DNA of 64,000 nt from Flavobacteriales bacterium (GTDB lineage Bacteria > Bacteroidota > Bacteroidia > Flavobacteriales_F > PHOS-HE28). The notes beneath the pieces are model-generated. The model was given only the letters and a program-made list of their open reading frames with translations, had not been told where the DNA came from and searched no databases. Numbering within the stretch: position 1 is the first letter of the stretch; every line of letters starts with the position of its first letter. The translations under genes and the position numbers were made by a program. The DNA is taken from positions 620,001 to 684,000 of the forward strand of contig JADKJM010000019.1 of assembly GCA_016721005.1 (NCBI GenBank), read 5' to 3'. Shown piece by piece: positions 1-8,472 of the stretch.

Positions 1-2123
1 AAGCGGAACAGGTTGCGCTCGTGTTCGTCGCGGAGGCCGATGGAGAAAGGCTTCAAACGATAGCGGGTCAGCCCCTTGTGCCGGATGAAATCGCTGTTCC
101 GCGTTCCGTTGGCTTGAAGAAGGCTTGCGGTCCCGGTCAGGTCCACGCGACCCATGTGCAGGTCACTGAAGAGCTCCGGCTTCCATCCTTGGTATTGATC
201 CCGTGCCTGGAACGTGGTGATGCCGAGCGATGCCTTGCCGATCCGTTCTCCCTCGATCCCGGTATGCACACCAGCGAGGAGTTGATCCGCCTTAAGAACA
301 GTTCCCAACAGGTTCCAGTTCCGTTCGAATTCAACGGCCCGGTAGCGTTCCACGTAGTGGAAGTCGCGTCCGATCACCTCGGCATCACCGGCGATCACCA
401 GTCGCATGGTGGTGTCCTTTGCGCTGATCGGGATCGCATGGGTAAGACGCGTCATCAGTCCCAATCCGACGTTATCGCTGGCATCCCTGTCACTGAACGT
501 GTTCGCGTCCAAGTTGCTAAGTGCGGCTTCCACCGTAGCGGAACTCCGCTTACTGATGCGATGATCGAATCCAAGCGTGATCAATTGCTGTGCTCGGGGT
601 GCGATCAACAAGCGGACCGGCGCGTGGGTGCCTTTCTCCACCACCACGCCATTCACGGTGTCCGGTGCGACCCATCGGAACACCCTGCCGTTCGGCGTGA
701 ATTCCTGCTGCACGTAGCTTCCCTTTCCTTGGCCCACCTCCGTGAATGTGACCCGATACACCGCGCTGTCCGCGTTCGTATTGTACACGAAGACCGGATC
801 ATACCCCAATGAATCCCTGCGCCAATAGAGCACTTGGTCGGTGGCGAACCCGGTGCTATCCACCCCGCTGATGGTCGCCGCCAACGGGTCATCACCGGCT
901 TCGCGAAGCACCTCGCGTTCGGCATCCCCCAATTGTTGCTGAAGCGTTTGGTTCCGGTGGTCCTGCTCACTGTACACATGCAGCCGGATCGTATTCCTGC
1001 CGACCTCGTACGTGTTGTCCAACCGGGCCAAGGACCGCGCATAGTTCTTGTCCGAGTATTGGAACTCGACCACGATGCGACGATCCTTCGTGATCAGTTG
1101 GCGAGCGGTGAACGTGAGTTCGGCCGTGTTGTAGTCGATCACATATTCGTTCTCCTGTCCACGGGTGAGTTGCTGCCCATCAATGAACACACGTTCGCTT
1201 CCCGAAAGGATGATGATCACGGAACCGGCATCGTTCCCGCGCAACCTGTACGGCCCTTGCACGCCCTCTACGCCTTGGATGACGTTGCGTGCGAACTTGC
1301 CTTTGCTGATCGCCGCACTGGCCCCGGTGCTCATCTTGCCGTGATCGCCAAGTCGCATACGTGTATCGTAGCTCAGGCCTTTCGTCTTCTTCAGGTAGGT
1401 GAGGAAATGGCTGTTCGGACGTTGCAGCACGAAATCGCCGGCGATCAGTTCCCACTTGTTGCCCGGCGCGGCATCGTCCTCTTCGAAGAGCTTGATGAAC
1501 ACCTGGTCGAAATCCTGGAGCTCGGCCGTATTGCCGCCGGCCTGGATCGGTATGGTGTTGTCGGTGATCGATGCCAACACACCGATGCGGTCCGAGATCC
1601 TTCCCCCCAATTCCAGATTCAAAGTGGAATTGACCGAGAGGTCCTGGTTGTTCCCGAAGAGCACGCCGCGCGATATGCTTCCGCTCCGCTGCAATCCGCG
1701 CAGGCCGATCAGATCCGTCTCCTGCCGTGGAGGCACATACTTGAAGGGGTCCACACGATCGGCCGACGTACTGATCCGGGAAGGGTCCTTATGGCGAAAA
1801 GTCCCACCGAGCAGAACAGGAAGAACGCGATAGCTGATCAGGACCGAATCAGGAGCGTCCTTCCAAACGACACGTCCGGAGTACGGCAGTTCAAGGTACC
1901 GATCGGATGGAACCGCCACACTATCCACCAGGAAATGGACGCTTCCCGGTACCAGGCTCAGGCTATCCACTTGGATGGTATCCCCAACAACCTTGATCCA
2001 CCGCGAACGCAGATTCGAAGTGGACTGCGCGGAAACGGATGAGGGTGCGAGCAAACAGAAAAGCACGAGCCATTGGAACACACGGTCAGCCGAACGGCCG
2101 GAGCGTTTCCGGGAATGGATCAT
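1..2123 (-). CDS. Large secreted/envelope protein, N-terminal ~707 residues (runs off the left edge)
   Basis: Reading the minus strand from the ATG at 2121-2123 gives an open frame to position 1 with no stop, so the gene is partial. It opens with a basic start, a hydrophobic segment (VFQWLVLFCLLAPSSVSAQ) typical of a signal peptide, then β-rich sequence. Around residues 270-360 comes a conserved-looking block with motifs GVQGPYRLRG, SGSERVFIDGQQLTRG and YVIDYNTAELTFT. From memory, such blocks occur in long uncharacterised Bacteroidota envelope proteins of about 1,000 residues, but I cannot name a family. The rest alternates charged and aromatic residues, as in outer-membrane β-barrels. It is divergent from the lipoprotein gene at 2276, with a 152-bp gap. 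Function is unknown. The long plus-strand open frames here are antisense shadows. Confidence 0.8.
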   Translation of the reverse strand, partial: MIHSRKRSGRSADRVFQWLVLFCLLAPSSVSAQSTSNLRSRWIKVVGDTIQVDSLSLVPGSVHFLVDSVAVPSDRYLELPYSGRVVWKDAPDSVLISYRVLPVLLGGTFRHKDPSRISTSADRVDPFKYVPPRQETDLIGLRGLQRSGSISRGVLFGNNQDLSVNSTLNLELGGRISDRIGVLASITDNTIPIQAGGNTAELQDFDQVFIKLFEEDDAAPGNKWELIAGDFVLQRPNSHFLTYLKKTKGLSYDTRMRLGDHGKMSTGASAAISKGKFARNVIQGVEGVQGPYRLRGNDAGSVIIILSGSERVFIDGQQLTRGQENEYVIDYNTAELTFTARQLITKDRRIVVEFQYSDKNYARSLARLDNTYEVGRNTIRLHVYSEQDHRNQTLQQQLGDAEREVLREAGDDPLAATISGVDSTGFATDQVLYWRRDSLGYDPVFVYNTNADSAVYRVTFTEVGQGKGSYVQQEFTPNGRVFRWVAPDTVNGVVVEKGTHAPVRLLIAPRAQQLITLGFDHRISKRSSATVEAALSNLDANTFSDRDASDNVGLGLMTRLTHAIPISAKDTTMRLVIAGDAEVIGRDFHYVERYRAVEFERNWNLLGTVLKADQLLAGVHTGIEGERIGKASLGITTFQARDQYQGWKPELFSDLHMGRVDLTGTASLLQANGTRNSDFIRHKGLTRYRLKPFSIGLRDEHERNLFR

Positions 2124-2275
2124 GGTTGGCTGCGAGCCGATGCGATCGCGCACGCCGAAAAGTACCCTTCACCCTCCGCTCCATTGTGCGGCGTCATCAC
2201 CAAAGGACTGTTGATGCTACAAGTGCATCCCGGGGATCGTCCCCAACACCCCCGGATACTTTTACCGGCAACAGT

Positions 2276-3976
2276 ATGTGCATGCGTTGGCTCTTGGTGT
2301 TGTTCATGATCGTGGTCGTTGCGTGTTCCGGTCCTGCCGGGACCCGAGAACGCAGAACCCCATCCGGCAAGTATTACGGCGGTGTCTTCAATGCGAACGA
2401 GACCGAAGAGCTGAGTAGTCTTTTCCCGCTGAGTCTCGTGCAGGCTGCGGCCCACCGGATAGGGGCACAGATGTATGATGGGTTGGTGCGTTTGGATCAG
2501 AAAGACCTATCCGTGATCCCCTCATTGGCCACCTCTTGGGAGGTGGATGCCAGCGGGACGGAGTACGTATTCCACCTACAGAAGGGAGTGATGTTCCACC
2601 CGGACGCGTGTTTGCCCGACGGGAAGGGGAGGGAGCTGAAGGCCCAGGATGTGGTCGCTTGCTTCAACCTGCTTTGTACGAATGATCCGCGGAACAAAAT
2701 GAACTGGTTGTTCCAGGATCGCGTGGTCGGCGCCAACGCGCATTTCGCTGCTTCTTCCGGTGGTGTACGAACAACCGACGTGGAAGGGATCACAGCGGTG
2801 GATGCCCATACCGTGAAGTTCACCCTTACAAGGCCATGGCCCGGTTTTCTGCAGGTACTTGCGCATCAAGGATGCTGGATCTTCGCGCCCGAGTCCTATT
2901 CATTCTATGGCGAGGATGTGCGCTGGCACCCGGTCGGTACGGGTCCCTTCAGGCTGAAGCGATTCGACCGCGGCACGGTGCTGATCCTGGAGCGGTCGCC
3001 GGATTTCTGGGGAACGGACACCGATGGATCCCGGCTTCCTTATCTCGATGCGATCCGCTACACCTTCGAAGCGGACAAGGGGAAGGAATTGGATGCCTTC
3101 CTGGATGATCGCCTATCCGTTGTGTACGAGCTTCCGATCGAGCGTACCGATGCGATGAACGGGAACGGGCGGTACGTGGTGCAGAGCATACCTGCATTGT
3201 CCATTCAGTTCTATGGGTTCAATTCACGCAAGCCACCCTTCACTGATGTACGCGTGCGCAAAGCGTTCTCACTTGCGATCGATCGGCGTTTCCTGGTGGA
3301 TAGCGTGCTTGATGGACTTGCGGTGATGCCGCAACACGGCGTGGTGGCACCAGGCCTTGCGGACTACCCCTATGATGATGTGCCCGGCCCCGTGTATGAT
3401 CCCGAGCAAGCGCGAAAGCTATTGGCAGAGGCGGGCTACCCGGCGGGCAGAGGACTGCCCACGGTCCACCTTCAAGTGAACAACAACGGATTCGGTTATG
3501 TGGAGGTGGCGGGCGAAGTGCAGGGGATGCTGGAGCGCGAATTGGGAGCGCGCGTGATCTCCACCGTATTACCCGCGCAGCAGCATTTCGAACGGGTGGA
3601 GCGTGGAGAAGCGCAGTTCTGGCGCGAAGGTTGGATCGTGGACCATCCGGATCCGGAGAATTTCCTGGCGCTGTTCTATGGCCGGAACGCGCCAGCGGAC
3701 ACGACGGAACCATCCTTCCTGAACAGTACGCGGCATCGCGATCCGGAGTACGACTCCTTGTTCGGCGCTGCGGCTCGTAACCCGGATGTGAAGGAACGCA
3801 TGGCGTTGTTGGCGCGGGCGGAAACGCGGCTCATGTCGGAGTACATCGTCATCCCGCTTTACTACGAGCGTTCCGTTCGCCTGCTGCGGAACCAGGTGCG
3901 CGATCTTCCCATCAACGGCATGGAGTATCGCGACTTGCGCGCGGTATGGATTGATCCGGAACAGAAGACTCACTGA
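2276..3976 (+). CDS. ABC transporter substrate-binding lipoprotein, peptide/nickel type (SBP_bac_5)
   Basis: The protein (566 aa) belongs to the extracellular solute-binding family 5 (DppA/OppA/NikA type) that captures oligopeptides or related ligands for an ABC importer. The start at 2276 (MCMRWLLVLF) gives a clean lipoprotein signal with lipobox VVAC around residue 16; the open frame continues upstream but that part is basic and unlike a coding start. Family features include LVRLDQKDLSVIPSLATSWEV near the N-terminus, the GTGPFRLKRF motif mid-protein and DVRVRKAFSLAIDR, the hallmark 'R-A-xx-A-I-D-R' region. No permease or ATPase genes lie beside it, so it may work with a transporter encoded elsewhere. 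Its 3' end overlaps the convergent gene at 3970 by 7 bp. The ligand cannot be told from sequence. Confidence 0.9.
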   Translation: MCMRWLLVLFMIVVVACSGPAGTRERRTPSGKYYGGVFNANETEELSSLFPLSLVQAAAHRIGAQMYDGLVRLDQKDLSVIPSLATSWEVDASGTEYVFHLQKGVMFHPDACLPDGKGRELKAQDVVACFNLLCTNDPRNKMNWLFQDRVVGANAHFAASSGGVRTTDVEGITAVDAHTVKFTLTRPWPGFLQVLAHQGCWIFAPESYSFYGEDVRWHPVGTGPFRLKRFDRGTVLILERSPDFWGTDTDGSRLPYLDAIRYTFEADKGKELDAFLDDRLSVVYELPIERTDAMNGNGRYVVQSIPALSIQFYGFNSRKPPFTDVRVRKAFSLAIDRRFLVDSVLDGLAVMPQHGVVAPGLADYPYDDVPGPVYDPEQARKLLAEAGYPAGRGLPTVHLQVNNNGFGYVEVAGEVQGMLERELGARVISTVLPAQQHFERVERGEAQFWREGWIVDHPDPENFLALFYGRNAPADTTEPSFLNSTRHRDPEYDSLFGAAARNPDVKERMALLARAETRLMSEYIVIPLYYERSVRLLRNQVRDLPINGMEYRDLRAVWIDPEQKTH

Positions 3977-4692
3977 GCGGACTTGCCCACCACTTCATAT
4001 ACCAATTGCTTGGCAAGAGGTATGAAGGTCTCCACATGCGGTAGGGCAAGATCGGTGTGGAAGGCGAAGACCGCTGGGTTCGGCAACATCCGATGCGCCG
4101 CGACCAGATCGGCTTTTACCCATTCATAGCTCTTCAGAAGGCCGGTGGAATAGGTGGTCACGAATCGTGTGCGTACATCTTCGAGACCGCTAGCGGGTTC
4201 ACGCGAACGCACAAGCGCCACTTCGTAGTTGTACACGCGGATACCGGTCCGGGTATGCAACAGCAACCATCCTTCGCGTGCATGCAGCGGAAGCACGCCT
4301 ACAGGTGAGAAATGGATGTGATCTGCGATCTCCGCACTGAGCACCTGGCCATCGGCCAGGACATCCCGCAAATTCGGCAGCGCCAGTTCGATCAGCTCAT
4401 CGACCACGCCGAGGAATGGATCTTTCGGAAGCGCTTCATTCATTACCCCGCCGGTGCGTAGGTCGAAACCGATCAACTCCCCGGGAAAGCCGCCTTCCAA
4501 TTTGCGCATCCGATCCCTCAACGCGATCAGCTCATCAATGTGCCATTGAAGTTCCTGTAAGTGCGGGTACAGCTTGCGCTCATCGAAGCGCCGTTTCACG
4601 CGCTGGAGGTACGCCAGCAACGTGTACTGCTTCAACTCCAGATCGAGCGCTGGGCTATATGCCCAGTCAACGGGAAGTGCGGTGGGTCTCAT
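3970..4692 (-). CDS. Conserved hypothetical protein, cytoplasmic
   Basis: A 240-residue protein without signal peptide or membrane segment. The N-terminal third (to about residue 70) is helical and rich in Lys/Arg/Glu with heptad-like spacing (YLQRVKRRFDERKLYPHLQELQWHIDELIALRDRM), suggesting a coiled coil. The middle and C-terminal parts look α/β with the phrase VRTRFVTTYSTGLLKSYEWVKADLV. I do not recognise a named family; the whole length has normal codon use, and the reading frame is compatible with the neighbouring convergent gene, so I consider it real. It is divergent from the OmpA-like lipoprotein gene (106-bp gap), and its stop overlaps the end of the substrate-binding lipoprotein gene. 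Confidence 0.7.
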   Translation of the reverse strand: MRPTALPVDWAYSPALDLELKQYTLLAYLQRVKRRFDERKLYPHLQELQWHIDELIALRDRMRKLEGGFPGELIGFDLRTGGVMNEALPKDPFLGVVDELIELALPNLRDVLADGQVLSAEIADHIHFSPVGVLPLHAREGWLLLHTRTGIRVYNYEVALVRSREPASGLEDVRTRFVTTYSTGLLKSYEWVKADLVAAHRMLPNPAVFAFHTDLALPHVETFIPLAKQLVYEVVGKSAQ

Positions 4693-4797
4693 CGGTCTGC
4701 AACGGGTGCAACGCGTTGTTCAAAAATAATGTTGCTTATCAAGGTTCTCCCGGGGGTTACGCCATCACCTTTGAACACCATTATGGAAACAACGAGA

Positions 4798-5772
4798 ATG
4801 AGTTTCACCCGCCTCCTTCGCACCGCCTTCCCGCTTTGCCTCATCACACTTGTGGCCTGTGTGCCCTCGCGCAAATACGAGGAAGCGAATACCCGTGCGA
4901 AGACGCTGCAAGCTGAAGCGGATGCAGCGAACGCGAAGGCCCGCGACGCACAAGCCGCATTGGATGGGATGCGGTCAACTTCCGAGGAGGCGCAACGACG
5001 ACTGGCGCGTCTTCAGCAGGATACCACCATGCTCGGCACATCGTTGCGCTCCATGACCTCGCAGTACGACAAGATCAACGGACTGAACAACGAATTGTTG
5101 GACAAGTACAACAAGTTGCTCGCAGGAACGGGGAGTGAGAACCGGAAGCTGTTGAGCGATCTGGAAGCGTTGCGTTTGGACCTGATGAACCGGGAGGACA
5201 GTGTGAACGCAATGGGCAAGCGCATCACGGAAAAGCAATCCGCACTAGCGGATCGGGAAGCGCAACTCCAAGCCTTGCAAGCCGAGCTGGCGGCGAAGGA
5301 TGCGGCGATGAAAGGGTTGAAGGATCGGGTGAGTGCAGCGCTCACCGGGTTCGAGGGCAAGGGACTCACCGTGGAGCAGCGCAACGGCCGTGTGTATGTG
5401 AGCATGGAGAACAAGTTGCTCTTCCCCAGTGGCAGCTACGCGGTTGACACGAAGGGGCGCGAGTTGATCATCAAGCTGGCGAAGGCGATCGAGTCCGAGA
5501 AGGACCTCAACGTGCTGGTGGAAGGGCACACCGATACGGATAAGGTCACCGGTGGTGGAGCATTGAAGGACAACTGGGACCTGAGCGTTATGCGGGCCAC
5601 CAGCGTGGTGCGCATCATGCAGGAGAATAGCCAGCTGGCGCCTGTTCGGGTAACCGCTGCGGGTCGTGGGGAATATGTTCCGGTGGATCCTGCCGACAAG
5701 GCGAAGAACCGTCGGATCGAGATCATCCTCTCGCCGGATCTTCAGGAGTTGATGAAGATCGTGAACGACTGA
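4798..5772 (+). CDS. OmpA-family lipoprotein with coiled-coil spacer
   Basis: A 324-residue outer-membrane lipoprotein that should anchor the envelope to peptidoglycan. From the chosen ATG the signal MSFTRLLRTAFPLCLITLVAC ends in a lipobox (LVAC), with Cys21 the likely lipidation site. An in-frame ATG 15 bp upstream (4783) is also possible. Residues about 25-185 are a long heptad-rich coiled coil dominated by Ala, Glu, Lys and Leu (EEANTRAKTLQAEADAANAK). The C-terminal OmpA domain runs from about 200 to 320 and contains LLFPSGSYAV, the NVLVEGHTDTD signature and AAGRGEYVPV followed by NRRIEIIL, which match the peptidoglycan-binding fold. It stands alone and is followed by a gap with a terminator. 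Identification of the family is secure; the exact role is not. Confidence 0.92.
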   Translation: MSFTRLLRTAFPLCLITLVACVPSRKYEEANTRAKTLQAEADAANAKARDAQAALDGMRSTSEEAQRRLARLQQDTTMLGTSLRSMTSQYDKINGLNNELLDKYNKLLAGTGSENRKLLSDLEALRLDLMNREDSVNAMGKRITEKQSALADREAQLQALQAELAAKDAAMKGLKDRVSAALTGFEGKGLTVEQRNGRVYVSMENKLLFPSGSYAVDTKGRELIIKLAKAIESEKDLNVLVEGHTDTDKVTGGGALKDNWDLSVMRATSVVRIMQENSQLAPVRVTAAGRGEYVPVDPADKAKNRRIEIILSPDLQELMKIVND

Positions 5773-5840
5773 CATGGCGGAAGCGAAGGCTTCATAAACA
5801 TTGTCCGCGTCCGTTTGCCGGATGCAAGTGCTCATTTGGA

Positions 5841-5890
5841 ATGATCCCCGCCTCGTGCTAGGCAACCGGTTGTCTAGCAGGGCTCATCAT
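5841..5890. repeat. Nested inverted repeat (24-bp near-perfect palindrome with flanking arms)
   Basis: Positions 5856-5879 form a near-perfect palindrome centred on AACCGGTT with arms TGCTAGGC and GTCTAGCA (one G-T wobble). Outer arms ATGATCCC (5841-5848) and GGGCTCAT (5880-5887) can extend the stem with a bulge. This could be a stem of a small structured RNA or a protein-binding site. Basis: direct reading. Confidence 0.6.
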
Positions 5891-5949
5891 CGGCCCGGCT
5901 CCGTTCAGCAGCGATCCGATCGGCAGTAGCGCCTTTTTCACATTCGTTC

Positions 5950-5980
5950 GGAAGCCTCTTCTGCGGGAGGCTTCCTTTTT
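5950..5980 (+). terminator. Rho-independent terminator
   Basis: A perfect 9-bp stem GGAAGCCTC / GAGGCTTCC with an 8-nt loop (TTCTGCGG) is followed directly by five T residues. It lies 178 bp after the OmpA-like gene, unusually far for that gene, so it may end a small RNA or a long 3' untranslated region. Confidence 0.85.
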
Positions 5981-6300
5981 CTTCGCGTATTCAACGAACG
6001 TGACGGGCTATTGGTAGAAATGTCCCATACCCGGCGAAAGGGACGAAGGGGGGAGCGAGACGGAAGCTGCGCCGGATGAATCAGGGGATATGCCCGCCGA
6101 GCCATGTGCCAAGGCTTCTTAAGGGCTTCGGCAGCGCGAGTTCCCACTGCTAGATTCGGCACTGTCGTTCAAGCGGGTGCGTGCATCCGCGATCAGTCCG
6201 ATGAGATCGCGAAGCTCCGCGCGATAGCAGAGGACCAGGGGCCGGGCAAGGGACCCAGGGCGGCGAACCGGTCCATGCATCAGGGGCGTTTTGACGGACG

Positions 6301-8472
6301 ATGATCAGTACTCGGATCCTTGGCGCGCGCGCAGCCACGCTTCTTGCAAGTTTCATTCTAATCGCGTCTGGGCTACTGGCTCAGACCATGTCCCAGCAGG
6401 CAGCGGTGCCGCTTAGCGCCACGGTCCAATCCACGCCCGCGCGGATCACCTTGGCGTGGACCACGCTGCCGAGTACCACCTCGATCACCGTTTACCGCAA
6501 ATCCATTTCGGCAACTTCATGGGGATCCGTGATCGCCACCCCTGCCGCCACGGACCTGAGCTATGCGGATAACGCGGTAGCCATAGCGACAGCCTACGAA
6601 TACAAAGTGGTGCGAGTAGCTGCTGGAGTAACGGGTACAGGGTACATCAGCACGGGCATCGCGGTTCCCCCGGTCGACTACCGCGGGCGAATGATCCTCC
6701 TTGTCGACAACACCTTCACCGGACCATTGTCGACTGAGCTTGCCGAGTTGAAGAACGATCTGCGCATGGATGGCTGGTCCGTGGTGCGCGTGGACCTGTC
6801 GCGTTCCGCATCTGTTGCTACTGTGAAGAGCGCGGTCGTGGCACAATACAATGCGGATCCGACGAACACGAAGGCGCTATACATCGTTGGCCATTTGGCA
6901 GTACCCTATTCAGGCAACATCAACCCGGATGGTCACAGCGAGCACCTTGGCGCATGGCCATGTGATGGCTATTACGGCGAGTTGAACGGTACATGGACGG
7001 ATGCTTCGGTGAACAACAACGCTTCGCAGCGTCCGCAGAACCGCAATGTGCCGGGTGATGGCAAGTTCGATCAGAACAATTTCCCGTCCGATGTTGAGCT
7101 ACAGGTCGGGCGCGTGGACTTCTATGACCTGCCTGCGTTCTCCACGAGCGAAACGGAACTGATGCGCAACTACCTGGTCAAAGCGCATGGGTTCAAGATG
7201 AAGTTCTGGACACCGACACCCCGCGCCCTGGTGTTCGACAACCTTCAATGGATAAACAACCCGATAGCGGCAACCGCATGGCGGACCATGGCGGCAATGG
7301 TTGGAGCCGCGAACGTCACCGCCGCGAACCAATACGCGGCACCTTTTTATCAGCTGGTGAACAACCAGAGCTACTTATGGACCTATTCCAGTGGCGGTGG
7401 AACGATCGAGGTCATTGGAAGCACCGTGACCTACAACGGCTTGGACCTCGTGGGAACGACCCAGGATTTCGCGACGACCTCCTCGCACTGGGGGGTCTTC
7501 AACATGTGCTTCGGGAGCAACGTGGGTGATTGGGATAACACGAACAACTTCATGCGGGCCCCGCTCGCCAGCGGTTACGCGTTGACGAATTGCTGGGCGG
7601 GGATCCCGGCGTGGTACGTCCACCATATGGGTATGGGCGCCAACATCGGACAAAGCACGTTGGTGAGCATGAACAACAGCGGCCTCTATACTCCGCTGAC
7701 GGATGGCTGGCAGTCCACGATCGGACGCGCGCATCTGGGACTCATGGGTGATCCATCGCTCCGTCAGAAGATGTTGTTGGGGCCGTCGAACCTGAGCGCC
7801 ACGAACGCAGCCGGCAACGTGTCCTTCAGTTGGTCACCGAGTACGGAGACCGTGGATGGTTACCACATCTATGCGATCGACGGGACGACCGGAGTGATCA
7901 CGCGGATCACTTCCTCGGTGATCACCGGGACGACTTTCACAAGCGCGATACCGTTCGTTGCGGGTAAGGAGTACATGGTGCGGGCTGTTCGCCTGATCAC
8001 CGAACCCAGTGGGTCATATCACAATCTCTCGCTCGGCGCTTCGGTGATCACCTCCGGCTCGGCAGCATTGGATTGTGCTGGCGTGGCTGGTGGCCCTGCG
8101 CAACCCGGGACCCCATGCAATGATGGGATCGCGTGTACGACGAATGACACATGGAGCACTAGCTGCCAATGCGCTGGTGTATCGTCCACTCCCGTTGCGA
8201 CCGTGACCGCGAGCGGGTCGACCTCCTTCTGCACCGGGGGCAGCGTGGTCCTGAGTGCTTCCACCGGAAGTGGGTACACCTACCAATGGAAGAACAATGG
8301 AACGAACATCAGCGGCGCCACAAGTAGCGCTTACACCGCCACGACCAGCGGTGCGTATGGTGGTGGTGAGCAACGCTGGAGCATGCAGCAGTACGTCTGC
8401 GAGTACGACGGTAACGGTGAACACCGCGCCGACGGCAACGATCTCTGCAAGTGGGGCCACAACTTTCTGTAG
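6301..8472 (+). CDS. Giant T9SS cargo protein, segment 1: signal peptide, gingipain-like head, first Ig-like repeat
   Basis: First segment (723 aa) of a gene that really extends to 11691. A signal peptide (ends near SGLLAQ) is followed by a fibronectin-like domain (about 35-125) and then a region resembling the caspase-fold gingipain (C25-type) peptidases: RGRMILLVDN, ALYIVGHLAVPYSG, His212/His215 in DGHSEHLGAWPCDGYYG, and Cys403 in VFNMCFGSN, which would be the catalytic pair. A second fibronectin-like domain (about 500-585) precedes a Cys-rich linker and the first Ig-like repeat. At about 8357 one extra base relative to the equivalent repeat at 8838 throws the frame off, and the last 32 residues to the stop at 8472 are out of frame. 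Peptidase activity is inferred from weak similarity. Confidence 0.75.
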   Translation: MISTRILGARAATLLASFILIASGLLAQTMSQQAAVPLSATVQSTPARITLAWTTLPSTTSITVYRKSISATSWGSVIATPAATDLSYADNAVAIATAYEYKVVRVAAGVTGTGYISTGIAVPPVDYRGRMILLVDNTFTGPLSTELAELKNDLRMDGWSVVRVDLSRSASVATVKSAVVAQYNADPTNTKALYIVGHLAVPYSGNINPDGHSEHLGAWPCDGYYGELNGTWTDASVNNNASQRPQNRNVPGDGKFDQNNFPSDVELQVGRVDFYDLPAFSTSETELMRNYLVKAHGFKMKFWTPTPRALVFDNLQWINNPIAATAWRTMAAMVGAANVTAANQYAAPFYQLVNNQSYLWTYSSGGGTIEVIGSTVTYNGLDLVGTTQDFATTSSHWGVFNMCFGSNVGDWDNTNNFMRAPLASGYALTNCWAGIPAWYVHHMGMGANIGQSTLVSMNNSGLYTPLTDGWQSTIGRAHLGLMGDPSLRQKMLLGPSNLSATNAAGNVSFSWSPSTETVDGYHIYAIDGTTGVITRITSSVITGTTFTSAIPFVAGKEYMVRAVRLITEPSGSYHNLSLGASVITSGSAALDCAGVAGGPAQPGTPCNDGIACTTNDTWSTSCQCAGVSSTPVATVTASGSTSFCTGGSVVLSASTGSGYTYQWKNNGTNISGATSSAYTATTSGAYGGGEQRWSMQQYVCEYDGNGEHRADGNDLCKWGHNFL

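Larger units (their letters stand above)
5773..6300. other. Intergenic gap with strong hairpin; possible structured RNA
   Basis: No convincing protein gene is seen in this 528-bp gap; the short open frames lack family resemblance or a start signal. The left half (about 5800-5980) contains a large inverted repeat and ends in a textbook terminator, which could be a small RNA unit or just the 3' untranslated end of the OmpA gene. The right half (5981-6300) shows nothing recognisable and must contain the promoter of the large repeat protein that starts at 6301. Confidence 0.4.

Noticed and set aside
21..2042. Long plus-strand open frames (263 and 402 codons) at the left edge
   Set aside because: The minus strand has a full-length open frame with signal peptide and conserved motifs; these plus-strand frames lack any family resemblance and are antisense shadows.
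5773..6300. Gap considered as tmRNA or 6S RNA
   Set aside because: No conserved tmRNA ends or tag peptide, and I cannot match the 6S consensus; only a generic structured RNA is suggested.
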